In this document: positions 8,471-15,898 of the stretch, one piece after another
How positions within the stretch are numbered: position 1 is the first letter of the stretch
How the letters are laid out: each line of letters starts with the position of its first letter
Source of the DNA: Pseudonocardia sp. TRM90224
GTDB lineage: Bacteria; Actinomycetota; Actinomycetes; Mycobacteriales; Pseudonocardiaceae
Direction of reading: 5' to 3'
Length of the DNA stretch: 64,000 nt
NCBI RefSeq assembly: GCF_021245725.1
Contig: NZ_JAJGSX010000014.1
Location: 62,001 to 126,000 of the forward strand
Notes under the pieces: model-generated
The model's database searches: none
Told to the model about the DNA's origin: nothing
Seen by the model: the letters and a program-made list of their open reading frames with translations, nothing else
Made by a program: the position numbers and the translations under genes

Positions 8471-9136
8471 ATGGCTGACGAGATCACGGTGATGGTCGTC
8501 GACGACCACCCGATCTGGCGCGAAGGGGTCGCGCGCGACCTCACCGAGCGCGGGCTGAAGGTCGTGGCGACGGCGGCCGACGCCGACGCGGCCGTGCGCA
8601 TCGCGAACGCGACGCGCCCGCGGGTCGTGCTGATGGACCTCAACCTCGGCGCGACGAGCGGCGTCACCGCGATCGAGGGCATCCTCGCGAAGCTGCCGGA
8701 GACGCGGATCCTCGTGCTCTCCGCGAGCGGGGAGCACACCGACGTGCTGGAGGCCGTGAAGGCCGGCGCCACCGGCTACCTCGTGAAGTCGGCCGGTGCC
8801 GAGGAGCTGCTCGCCGCCGTGCACCGCACCGCCGAGGGCTTCCCGGTGTTCACACCCGGCCTCGCGGGGCTCGTGCTCGGCGAGTACCGCAGGCTCGCGG
8901 GCGAGCCCGCCGCCGCGTCGGGCGAGCCCGCCGTGCCGATGCTCACCGACCGCGAGACCGAGGTCCTGCGGCTGGTGGCGAAGGGCATGACGGCGAAGCA
9001 GATCGGCGAGCGGCTCGTCGTCTCGCACCGGACGGTCGAGAGCCACGTCCAGAACACCCTGCGCAAGCTGCAGCTGCACAACCGCGCCCAGCTCGTCCGC
9101 TACGCGATCGAGAAGGGCTTGGCCGACGACGACTGA
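8471..9136 (+). CDS. LuxR/NarL-family response regulator
   Basis: 221 residues. The receiver domain is complete: acidic pair Asp11-Asp12 (VVDDHP), phosphoacceptor Asp56 (VLMDLN), Ser in LVLSAS and Lys106 (GYLVKS). A LuxR helix-turn-helix follows from about residue 150 (LTDRETEVLRLVAKG, RTVESHVQNTLRKL). It is the cognate partner of the kinase encoded just upstream. A second, shorter paralogue with a damaged receiver lies 195 bp downstream. Confidence 0.93.
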   Translation: MADEITVMVVDDHPIWREGVARDLTERGLKVVATAADADAAVRIANATRPRVVLMDLNLGATSGVTAIEGILAKLPETRILVLSASGEHTDVLEAVKAGATGYLVKSAGAEELLAAVHRTAEGFPVFTPGLAGLVLGEYRRLAGEPAAASGEPAVPMLTDRETEVLRLVAKGMTAKQIGERLVVSHRTVESHVQNTLRKLQLHNRAQLVRYAIEKGLADDD

Positions 9137-9157
9137 GCCCTCACCGGTTTGGCAGGG

Positions 9158-9209
9158 GAGGGCAGGAAAGCCACTTTCCTGCCCTGTGGGGGCCTGAAAG
9201 TGGCTTTCC
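9158..9209. repeat. R1 intergenic inverted repeat, copy 1
   Basis: Arms GGAAAGCCACTTTC and GAAAGTGGCTTTCC flank a GC-rich centre, with GGGCAGG/CCTGCCC-like extensions. It begins 21 bp after the response-regulator stop. The same element recurs near 19.5, 43.5, 53.2 and 57.1 kb. A hairpin terminator is the simplest role. The rest of the 194-bp gap (to 9330) contains a GTGCGCATCGCAC palindrome and the start of the next gene's promoter. Confidence 0.8.
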
Positions 9210-9330
9210 GGAACTTCCGTGCGCATCGCACGCAACGCAGCGCCGGATGTCCGGTGGTGTGTGCGCTCCCACTCCGGACCTCTCTGGACGGACGTGTTGC
9301 GCCCGTGTCCGCGTCGCTACCCTCCGCCAG

Positions 9331-9933
9331 ATGCGCATCGTGATCGTCGCAGCTCCCGGGTCCCGGGTGGGCGTCGCGTTGTCGATCGGCGGGGTCGACG
9401 TCGTCGGGCGGGCGATCGGGGCACAGGAAGCCGCGCGGACGGTCGTGGAGCAGCAGCCGGACGTCGTCGTGGTCGATCTCGACACGGCAGGACCGGACGG
9501 CACGCAGACGGTCGCGGCGACGGCTGCTGCCGCGCCCGTGTTGGCCGTCGCACGGACAGCGGAGCACACCGGGGTGCTCGCCGTCGTGCGTGCCGGCGCG
9601 GCGGGCTACCTGGTGTGGTCGTCGGGGGTCGCCGAGCTGGAGGCCGCGTTGCACCGCGCCGCCGCGGGTGAGGCCGTCTTCAGTCCCGGCCTCGCCGACG
9701 TCGTGCTGGAGGCCCACGGCCGGCCCGCCGGCGCCCGCCTGCCGCAGCTGACCGAGCGCGAGACCGACGTGCTGCGGCTCATCGTCGAAGGCTTGACCGG
9801 CCGGCAGATCGCGGCACGGCTGGTGCTCTCGCCGCGCACCGTCGAGAACCACGTCCAGCACGTGCTGCGCAAGCTGGCCGTGCCCAACCGGGCCGCGCTC
9901 GTCCGGTATGCGATCGAGCACGGGCTCGCTTGA
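9331..9933 (+). CDS. LuxR-type regulator with a degenerate receiver (pseudo-receiver)
   Basis: 200 residues, clearly a paralogue of the regulator at 8471: the C-terminal domains align closely (LTERETDVLRLIVEGLTGRQIAARL, then RTVENHVQHVLRKL, ending ALVRYAIEHGLA). In the receiver the phosphoacceptor-position Asp49 (VVVVDLD) survives. The N-terminal acidic pair is gone (IVAAPGS in place of VDDHP) and the conserved Lys is Trp96 (GYLVWS). Mg2+ binding and normal phosphorylation are therefore unlikely. It probably acts independently of phosphorylation or by heterodimerising with its neighbour. Confidence 0.88.
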   Translation: MRIVIVAAPGSRVGVALSIGGVDVVGRAIGAQEAARTVVEQQPDVVVVDLDTAGPDGTQTVAATAAAAPVLAVARTAEHTGVLAVVRAGAAGYLVWSSGVAELEAALHRAAAGEAVFSPGLADVVLEAHGRPAGARLPQLTERETDVLRLIVEGLTGRQIAARLVLSPRTVENHVQHVLRKLAVPNRAALVRYAIEHGLA

Positions 9934-9943
9934 GCGGCGACGG

Positions 9944-10879
9944 CTACCCGAGCGTGCGGAGCCGGGTGAGGATCTCGGCCAGTACCGCGTCGGTGTCGGC
10001 GTCCAGGGCCACGCCGACGTGCGGCCCCGCTCCGCCCGCGACGGTTGCGCCGCGCGCCGGTCCCAGGTCGCAGGCCACCCGGATCGCCATCGACGTCGGG
10101 GTGAGCGTCCCGGGCAGGATCGCCTCGAGCACGGCCACGGCGTCGTGCACGGCGACGGCGTCGATCCCGTATCGCGTCCGGAACGCCGTCCGGTAGTGCG
10201 TGATCACCTGCGCGAGCGCCTCACCGCGTGGGCCGCCCGCGGCGAGCGCCCCGATCCACTCCGGGCCCGCCGGGCAGCTCATCGTCAGGTCCAGCGGCAC
10301 CATCGTGACAGGCACGTCCGCCTGCGTCAGGACGCGGTGCGCCGCCTCGGGGTCGCAGTGGGCGTTGAACTCCGCCACACCCGTCGTGTTGCCGGCGCCG
10401 AGCGAGCCGCCCATCCACACGATCCGGCGGATGCGCGGCGCGAGCTCCGGGTGCACGGCGAGCAGCAGCGCGATGTTCGTCAGCGGCCCGATCGGCGCGA
10501 TCGTCACCGGCTCCGCCGACTCGCGCAGCACGGCGGCCAGCACGGCGACGGCGCCACGCGGGTCGGGCTCCGCGCCCGGCTCCGGCAACTCGCTCGCCCG
10601 GCCGCCCAGTCCGTCGTCGCCGTGCCACGCCTCGGCCCGTTCGGCTTGCGGGTGCACCAGCGGGCGGGCCGCGCCCGCCGCGACCGGCACGTCGTCGCGC
10701 CCGGCGAGTGCGAGCACCCGCCGCGCGTTCGCCGTCGTGTTCGGCAGCGGGACGTTGCCGAAGACGGTCGTGACGGCACGCAGATCGACCTCCGGCGACG
10801 CCGCCGCCAGCATGATCGCGACGGCGTCGTCGACGCCCGGGTCGGTGTCGATGACCAGCGGTATCACAGCTCGGCTCAC
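9944..10879 (-). CDS. inosine-uridine preferring nucleoside hydrolase
   Basis: 311 residues from GTG 10879. The calcium-binding signature DTDPGVDDA is at the N-terminus; further family motifs are TTVFGN, IGPLTNIA and VWMGGS, and the C-terminal His is in AVHDAVAV. It cleaves ribonucleosides to base plus ribose. The GTG overlaps the ribokinase stop as GTGA, so the pair is translationally coupled: ribose released here would be phosphorylated by the upstream gene's product. It ends 10 bp from the convergent LuxR-type gene. Confidence 0.93.
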   Translation of the reverse strand: MSRAVIPLVIDTDPGVDDAVAIMLAAASPEVDLRAVTTVFGNVPLPNTTANARRVLALAGRDDVPVAAGAARPLVHPQAERAEAWHGDDGLGGRASELPEPGAEPDPRGAVAVLAAVLRESAEPVTIAPIGPLTNIALLLAVHPELAPRIRRIVWMGGSLGAGNTTGVAEFNAHCDPEAAHRVLTQADVPVTMVPLDLTMSCPAGPEWIGALAAGGPRGEALAQVITHYRTAFRTRYGIDAVAVHDAVAVLEAILPGTLTPTSMAIRVACDLGPARGATVAGGAGPHVGVALDADTDAVLAEILTRLRTLG

Positions 10880-11733
10880 AGCATTCCTTCCAGTTCGGCC
10901 GCCGTCGGGAGCGACGGCTGCGCGCCGCGGCGGGATACCGTCAGCGCACCTGCGGCACACGCGTAGCGCAGCGCGTCGGCGTCGGACCGTCCGGCGAGCA
11001 GCGCGACGGTCAGCGCCGCGGTGAAGCTGTCGCCGGCGCCCGTCCCGTCGACGACGGTGGTCGGCGGCGGCTCGGCGCGGGCCACCTCGACACCGCCACG
11101 GCGCAGCACCGCGCCCTCCCCGCCGTAGGTGACGGCGACGGCACCAGCGGCGTCGAGCCCGTCGAGCGCGGCGAACTCGGCGCGGTTGACCACCACGAGG
11201 TCGAGCCGTCGCAACACCCCGGGATCGACCGGACGGGACGGCGCCGCGTTCAGCACGCGGAACCCGGGTGCGTGCTCGGCGACCACGGCGACGGTCTCGT
11301 CGGGCACCTCCAGCACCGTCAGGACGGCGTCGGCGCCCGCGAGATCGGCCGGTTCGACCGCCGGCCGGGCGTTCGCGCCGGCCGCGACGATGATCGTCGT
11401 CTCGCCCTCCGCGTCGACCGTGATCAGCGCGTGGCCGGTCGGCAGCTCGGGGTCGACGCGGACGGCGGTCAGGTCGACGCCCTCCGCGCGCAGCATCGCC
11501 AGCGCCTCGTCCGCCGCGGTGTCCTTGCCGACCGCGGCGACCATCGTGACGTCGGCGCCGAGCCTGCGCGCCGCGAGCGCCTGGTTCGCGCCCTTGCCGC
11601 CGGGGACCCTGCGCAGCGCGCCCGCGGCCAGCGTCTCACCGGGCTCGGGGAGGCGGTCCACCTCCGCTGTCAGGTCGAGGTTCACGCTTCCGACGACGAC
11701 GATCCGGGGCACCTCCGCACGATGGCCGATCAT
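10876..11733 (-). CDS. rbsK: ribokinase (PfkB family)
   Basis: 285 residues. PfkB motif 1 is present as VPGGKGANQALAARRLGA, and motif 2 as DGTGAGDSFTAAL with the catalytic Asp. VVVGSVNLDLTAEVDRLP at the N-terminus is the usual ribokinase opening. Substrate assignment to ribose rests on these features and on the coupled nucleoside hydrolase downstream; another PfkB sugar kinase is possible. Short for RbsK (~300), but no motif is missing. Confidence 0.88.
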   Translation of the reverse strand: MIGHRAEVPRIVVVGSVNLDLTAEVDRLPEPGETLAAGALRRVPGGKGANQALAARRLGADVTMVAAVGKDTAADEALAMLRAEGVDLTAVRVDPELPTGHALITVDAEGETTIIVAAGANARPAVEPADLAGADAVLTVLEVPDETVAVVAEHAPGFRVLNAAPSRPVDPGVLRRLDLVVVNRAEFAALDGLDAAGAVAVTYGGEGAVLRRGGVEVARAEPPPTTVVDGTGAGDSFTAALTVALLAGRSDADALRYACAAGALTVSRRGAQPSLPTAAELEGML

Positions 11734-11771
11734 GACCCGGCGGGCAAGCGCGCGGTCGTTATGGTTCGGGG

Positions 11772-12533
11772 ATGACGAGCATGTGGGGGTCGCCGATGCG
11801 GGACCGCTGGGGTCGCGCGCTGCGGCGCGACCCGGCCCAGGCCCGTTTCCTGACCATCGCCTCGCTGCGGTGGGTGCTGCGCAACCGCGCGTACACGCCC
11901 TGGTACCTCGTGCGGTACGCCCGCCTGCTGCGGTTCCGCCTCACCAACCCGCACGTCGTGCTGCGCGGGATGGTGTTCCTCGGCAAGCGCGTCGAGCTGC
12001 ACGCGCGCGCCGGCTACGGACGGCTGGAGATCGGCCGGTGGGTGCACATCGGCGACGGCAACTCGCTGCGCTGCCACGAGGGCTCGCTGCGGATCGGCGA
12101 CAAGGTCGTGTTCGGCAAGGACAACACGGTGAACTGCTACCTCGACGTCGAGATCGGCGCGGCGACGATCATCGCCGACTGGGTGTACGTCACCGACTTC
12201 GACCACCGCATCGCCGACGTGCACATCCCGATCAAGGACCAGGGCATCGTCAAGACGCCCGTGCGGATCGGGCCGGACTGCTGGGTCGGCACCAAGGTCT
12301 CGGTGCTGCGCGGCACGCGGGTCGGGCGCGGCTCGGTGCTCGGCGCGCACGCCGTTGCGCGTGGCGAGATCCCCGAGTACTCGATCGCCGTGGGCGCCCC
12401 GGCGCGGGTCGTGCGCAACCGGCTGGCCGACTACGAGGCCGCCACGGAGCAGCGTGCGGCACTTGCGGACATCGCGAACAAGACCGCCGCGGCAGTCCAA
12501 CGCAGGCTCGAAAAGGACCTTAACTCTTTCTGA
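11772..12533 (+). CDS. left-handed beta-helix (hexapeptide) acyltransferase
   Basis: 253 residues. Residues ~60-215 hold repeated hexapeptide turns (IGRWVHIGDGNSLRCHEGS, IGDKVVFGKDNTV, IGPDCWVGTKVSVLRG, VGRGSVLGAHAVA), with the catalytic-type His in TDFDHRIADVHIP. The N-terminal ~55 residues are basic and amphipathic. Neighbouring GT4, GH57 and methyltransferase genes match the mycobacterial MGLP region, where an acyltransferase of this fold (Rv3034c, from memory) occupies the same position. Acylation of a methylglucose polysaccharide is thus a reasonable inference. Confidence 0.88.
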   Translation: MTSMWGSPMRDRWGRALRRDPAQARFLTIASLRWVLRNRAYTPWYLVRYARLLRFRLTNPHVVLRGMVFLGKRVELHARAGYGRLEIGRWVHIGDGNSLRCHEGSLRIGDKVVFGKDNTVNCYLDVEIGAATIIADWVYVTDFDHRIADVHIPIKDQGIVKTPVRIGPDCWVGTKVSVLRGTRVGRGSVLGAHAVARGEIPEYSIAVGAPARVVRNRLADYEAATEQRAALADIANKTAAAVQRRLEKDLNSF

Positions 12534-12628
12534 ATCGATGTGAGCTGTATCAGATCCGGAAACACAGACTCGGGTTCGTACGTTCAACTGTATGAGAGCG
12601 TCCCGCCGCCCGAGAGGAAGTCCGCGCC

Positions 12629-12787
12629 ATGAACGACGCAACGGTCCGCCGGCTCCAGGCACTGGAGGCCCGCTACACCGCCGCCGTCAACGATGCCGTC
12701 GCCGAGGACCGCGACGACCTGGTGCTCGAGCTCGTCGCCGAGTACCCCGATGCCGCGCTCGCCGCGATGCGTGAGGACGCCGCCTAG
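12629..12787 (+). CDS. conserved-looking small protein, 52 residues
   Basis: ATG 12629 preceded by GAGAGGAAG. The product reads MNDATVRRLQALEARYTAAV and continues through a strongly helical, acidic remainder to AAMREDAA; one amphipathic helical hairpin is expected. Codon third positions are GC-rich as in real genes. The stop overlaps the convergent GT4 stop by 4 bp. It lies where mycobacteria carry a small gene (Rv3032A, from memory) beside the MGLP glucosyltransferase. Function unknown. Confidence 0.65.
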   Translation: MNDATVRRLQALEARYTAAVNDAVAEDRDDLVLELVAEYPDAALAAMREDAA

Positions 12788-14049
12788 CTGTCTTGCGAAC
12801 GCCCGAAGACGTTGCCCGTCGGGATCTTGGGTCGCCCGAGCTCGACGGGTCCGCCGGCGCACGCCGACGCGTAGAGCGTCGCAGTCCGCGCCGCGATGCG
12901 AGTCCAGTCGAAGTCCTCGCCGAGCCGGCTCCGCGCCGCTCCGGCCCGCCGCGCCGCCGCCTTCGGGTCGTCGAGCACCCGCGTGATCGCCGCGGCCAGC
13001 GCCGGCACGTCTCCTGGTGGGAACGACAGCCCGGTCTTCCCGTCGACCACAACCTCCCCGAGCCCGCCGGCCGTCGAGGCGACGAGCGGCGCCCGCGCGG
13101 CAGCTGCCTCCAGCGCCACGATCCCGAACGGTTCGTAGCGACTCGGCAGCACCACCGCGTCGGCCGCGGCGAGCGCGGCGGCGAGGTCGGCGTCGGGCAG
13201 GTGCCCGAGGAACGTGACGCTGCGCCGCACCCGGTGCGAGCGCGCGGCCGCCACCAGCATCTCCGTCGCCGTTCCGGTCCCGGCGACCAGCAGCTTCGCG
13301 CCCGGGTGCGCGCGACGGACCCGCGGCAGCGCCGCGATGAGGTCCTGCACGCCCTTCTCGTACTCGAGCCTGCCGAAGTAGAGCAGCATCGGCGCGCCCG
13401 AGGGTGAGTGCCGCTCGCGGGCCGCCGCGACGCGCTGCGGGCCGACGCGCCACGCGCGCGGTGAGATGCCGTTGTGCACCACGGTGATCGGGGCGGGGTC
13501 GAGCTCGAACAACTCCGCGACCTCGTCGCGCATGGCAGCCGAGCAGGTGATCAGCGTGTCGGCGCGGTGCGCGAGCCACCACTCGACCGAATGCACCTGC
13601 TGGCTCAGTCGCGAGGAGAGCCAGCCCGCGTAGCGGCCGGCCTCCGTGGCGTGGAAGGTCGCCACGAGCGGGACGCCGAACACGTCGGCGAGCGCGATCG
13701 CGGGGTGTGCGACCAGCCAGTCGTGCGCGTGCACGACGTCCGGGCGCCAGTCATCGAGCCTGGTCAGCGCCGCGCGCAGCAGTGCGTGGCCCATACCGAG
13801 GGTCCAGGTGACCATGTCGCGCTCGAACTCGAAGTGGCCGGGATCCTCGGCGACGGCGAGCACGCGGACGCCCTCCACGACCTCGTCGACGGTCGGGTGG
13901 GTGGCCGCGTCCGTCCCGGTCGACCTGCGCGAGAGCACGACGACGTCATGGCCACCGGCGGCGAGCTGCGTCGCGAGCGCATGCACGTGCCGCCCCAGCC
14001 CGCCGACGACGACCGGGGGGTACTCCCACGACACCATCAGCACCCGCAC
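12784..14049 (-). CDS. GT4 glycosyltransferase, probable alpha-1,4-glucosyltransferase of MGLP type (Rv3032-like)
   Basis: 421 residues of GT-B fold. The N-terminal domain opens MRVLMVSWEYPPVVVGGLGRHV, the glycogen-synthase-like loop; the C-terminal domain has YFGRLEYEKGVQDLI and the E-x7-E motif in SRYEPFGIVALEAAA. It transfers glucose from a nucleotide sugar to a growing alpha-glucan. The mycobacterial counterpart elongates methylglucose lipopolysaccharide and cytoplasmic glucan. The matching branching enzyme and methyltransferase are 2 kb away on the same strand. A TetR/Gal80-like pair separates them, so this gene probably has its own promoter. Confidence 0.88.
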   Translation of the reverse strand: MRVLMVSWEYPPVVVGGLGRHVHALATQLAAGGHDVVVLSRRSTGTDAATHPTVDEVVEGVRVLAVAEDPGHFEFERDMVTWTLGMGHALLRAALTRLDDWRPDVVHAHDWLVAHPAIALADVFGVPLVATFHATEAGRYAGWLSSRLSQQVHSVEWWLAHRADTLITCSAAMRDEVAELFELDPAPITVVHNGISPRAWRVGPQRVAAARERHSPSGAPMLLYFGRLEYEKGVQDLIAALPRVRRAHPGAKLLVAGTGTATEMLVAAARSHRVRRSVTFLGHLPDADLAAALAAADAVVLPSRYEPFGIVALEAAAARAPLVASTAGGLGEVVVDGKTGLSFPPGDVPALAAAITRVLDDPKAAARRAGAARSRLGEDFDWTRIAARTATLYASACAGGPVELGRPKIPTGNVFGRSQDS

Positions 14050-14059
14050 GAGGGGGAAC

Positions 14060-14665
14060 TTACCCGCCGGTAGGGCCGGGACGTGCGGCGAGACCGTCGA
14101 GCACGACCCGCACGCTGCGTCGCCACTGCTCGTTGTCAGGCGTTGCGGCCGGCGAGAGCCCGATCGTGTGGTCCACGGTCGTCCCGGCGAGCAGGAACGC
14201 GACGTCCTCCCACGTCACATCGGCGCGCAAAGCGCCGTGCCGCTGCGCGCGTTCGACGAGCTTGCGGATGCCGTCGCGCACCTGGTCGAGGGGCAGCTCG
14301 ACGGTCGCGCGGCCGGCGAGGGCGTTGTTCACCCCGCAGCTCACCGCGCGCAGCTGGACGAACGCCGTGGCGAACCCGGTGAAGCCGGCCCACGGATCGG
14401 GCTCGTCGAGCGCCTCGGCGGCGAGCCGCAGGCCCTCCTCGATGGACTCCAGCAGTATCGCCGCGAGCAGGTCGTCGCGGGAGCTCAGTCGCCGGTAGAA
14501 GGTGCCGATGCCGACCCCGGCGCGCTGCGCGATCTCGTGCGCGGTGACACCCGTCCCGATCTCGGCCACGGCCTCGCGGGCAGCCGCGACCAGCCGTTCG
14601 ACGTTCCGGTGGGCGTCGGCGCGCGGGGTGGGGCCGCTGGCCAGCAGCCGGTCGACGGCGGTCAT
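14060..14665 (-). CDS. TetR-family transcriptional regulator
   Basis: 201 residues from ATG 14665 (GTG 14671 gives two more). The N-terminal helix-turn-helix reads VTAHEIAQRAGVGIGTFYRRL. The C-terminal ligand domain contains the SBP/AcrR-like segment FVQLRAVSCGVNNALAGR. It is divergent from the Gal80-like gene at 14752, and the 86-bp space carries two CGGAC-N7-GTCCG operators, so it very probably represses that gene and itself. Confidence 0.9.
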   Translation of the reverse strand: MTAVDRLLASGPTPRADAHRNVERLVAAAREAVAEIGTGVTAHEIAQRAGVGIGTFYRRLSSRDDLLAAILLESIEEGLRLAAEALDEPDPWAGFTGFATAFVQLRAVSCGVNNALAGRATVELPLDQVRDGIRKLVERAQRHGALRADVTWEDVAFLLAGTTVDHTIGLSPAATPDNEQWRRSVRVVLDGLAARPGPTGG

Positions 14666-14682
14666 GGGCACACGGTAGCAAG

Positions 14683-14699
14683 CGGACCTACGAAGTCCG
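14683..14699. promoter_or_regulatory. candidate TetR operator 1, CGGAC-N7-GTCCG
   Basis: CGGACCTACGAAGTCCG, 18 bp upstream of the TetR start codon. It has the same 17-bp architecture as the site at 14719; centres are 36 bp apart, a spacing that would place two dimers near the same DNA face. Confidence 0.6.
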
Positions 14700-14718
14700 G
14701 TTATGCTGGCCGGGCAAG

Positions 14719-14735
14719 CGGACGGTGTGCGTCCG
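14719..14735. promoter_or_regulatory. candidate TetR operator 2, CGGAC-N7-GTCCG
   Basis: CGGACGGTGTGCGTCCG, extended to perfect 9-bp arms AAGCGGACG/CGTCCGCTT at 14716-14738. It lies just upstream of the GGGGGAG ribosome site of the Gal80-like gene, where bound repressor would block initiation. Confidence 0.65.
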
Positions 14736-14751
14736 CTTCCGGGGGAGTGTC

Positions 14752-15828
14752 ATGATCAAGGTCGGGGTCGTCGGAGCCAGCCCGGAACGCAGCTGGGCGG
14801 CGGTGGCACACGTCCCAGCGCTGCTGGCCGATCCGCGGTTCGCGCTCACCGCCGTCGCGACGAGCCGGGAGGAAAGCGCGCGGCGTGCCGCGGCGGAGTT
14901 CGGGGCGGCGCACTGGTTCACCGATGCCCGCGAGCTGGCCGCGCATCCGGACGTCGACCTGGTGGCGATCACCGTGAAGGTGCCGATGCACGCCGAGCTG
15001 ATCACCGCGGTGCTCGACGCCGGGAAGCACGTGCTCAGCGAGTGGCCGCTCGCGCTCGACACGGCCGAGGCCGAGTCGCTCACCGCCGCGGCGCGCGGCG
15101 TGAACGCCGCGGTCGGGCTGCAGGCCCGGTTCGCGCCCGCCGTCGTGCGGGCGGCCGAGCTGGTCGCCGAGGGCTTCGTCGGGCGCGTGACCTCGGTGAA
15201 CGTCACCGCCGGGCGGGCGAAGGGTGCGGGCGGCGCGATCCCCGCGTGGGCTGCGTACACGATGGACCGGTCCAACGGCGCCGGGCTGGTGGAGGTGCTC
15301 GGCGGGCACATCCTCGACGCCGTGCAGCAGATCGTCGGGCCGATCGTCGACGTCGCGGCGGGCCTGTCGGTGCAGCACCCGGACTTCACGGTGATCGAGA
15401 CCGGCGCGCCCGGCACGGCGACCAGCCCGGACGCGATGGTGCTCGCCGGGCGGACAAGTGGTGGCGCCGCGTTCGCCGCCTCCATCGTCGACGCCGTGCC
15501 GGCCGACCCGGGCACGCGCATCGACGTCGTCGGGACCGGCGGCCGCCTCGCGGTGGTATCCGCGCCGACCGACCCGCGGCTGGCCCAGATCCAGATCGGC
15601 GGGCTGAAGCTGCTCGGGATCCGGGCCGGTGAGGGGGAGTGGACCGAGCTGGTCGATCCCGGTGCCGTCGGCCCGCACACCAACGTCGCCGCCCTCTACG
15701 CCCAGCTCGCCGACGACATCGAGACCGGCGGCAGCGCGACGCCCGACTTCGCGGCCGCGGTGCGGTTGCACCGCCTCCTCGACGCGGTCAGGGCATCCGC
15801 GGCCGACGGCACCCGGCGCACCGTCTGA
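14752..15828 (+). CDS. Gfo/Idh/MocA-family oxidoreductase of the Gal80-like type
   Basis: 358 residues. An N-terminal Rossmann domain (KVGVVGASPERSW) is followed by the Gfo/Idh/MocA C-terminal domain. The usual EKP catalytic motif is replaced: KHVLSEWPLALDTAEAESL has Trp in place of the catalytic Lys. This matches the pattern of fungal Gal80, a non-enzymatic NAD-binding sensor, and its bacterial relatives; GLQARFAPAVVRAAELVAEG also follows that group. The protein may therefore be a poor dehydrogenase or a sugar/NAD sensor. ATG 14752 follows GGGGGAG by 5 bp; it is controlled by the divergent TetR. Confidence 0.85.
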   Translation: MIKVGVVGASPERSWAAVAHVPALLADPRFALTAVATSREESARRAAAEFGAAHWFTDARELAAHPDVDLVAITVKVPMHAELITAVLDAGKHVLSEWPLALDTAEAESLTAAARGVNAAVGLQARFAPAVVRAAELVAEGFVGRVTSVNVTAGRAKGAGGAIPAWAAYTMDRSNGAGLVEVLGGHILDAVQQIVGPIVDVAAGLSVQHPDFTVIETGAPGTATSPDAMVLAGRTSGGAAFAASIVDAVPADPGTRIDVVGTGGRLAVVSAPTDPRLAQIQIGGLKLLGIRAGEGEWTELVDPGAVGPHTNVAALYAQLADDIETGGSATPDFAAAVRLHRLLDAVRASAADGTRRTV

Positions 15829-15898
15829 AAGTTCCCCACCGTTTTGCCTACTTGCGCGCCGAATTGCCCGTGCAGGTTGGCAAAACGGTGGGGAACTT
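15829..15898. repeat. R2 intergenic inverted repeat, copy 1
   Basis: Perfect 20-bp arms AAGTTCCCCACCGTTTTGCC and its complement enclose about 30 bp. The left arm starts at the base after the Gal80-like stop codon and the right arm abuts the stop of the convergent GH57 gene. It fills the whole convergent gap, as expected of a bidirectional terminator. Other copies: 28.0, 36.6 and 50.8 kb. Confidence 0.85.

Noticed and set aside
12592..12774. Alternative 60-codon frame over the small gene at 12629
   Set aside because: Arg-rich translation and no ribosome site; the 12629 frame has both a good site and a balanced composition.
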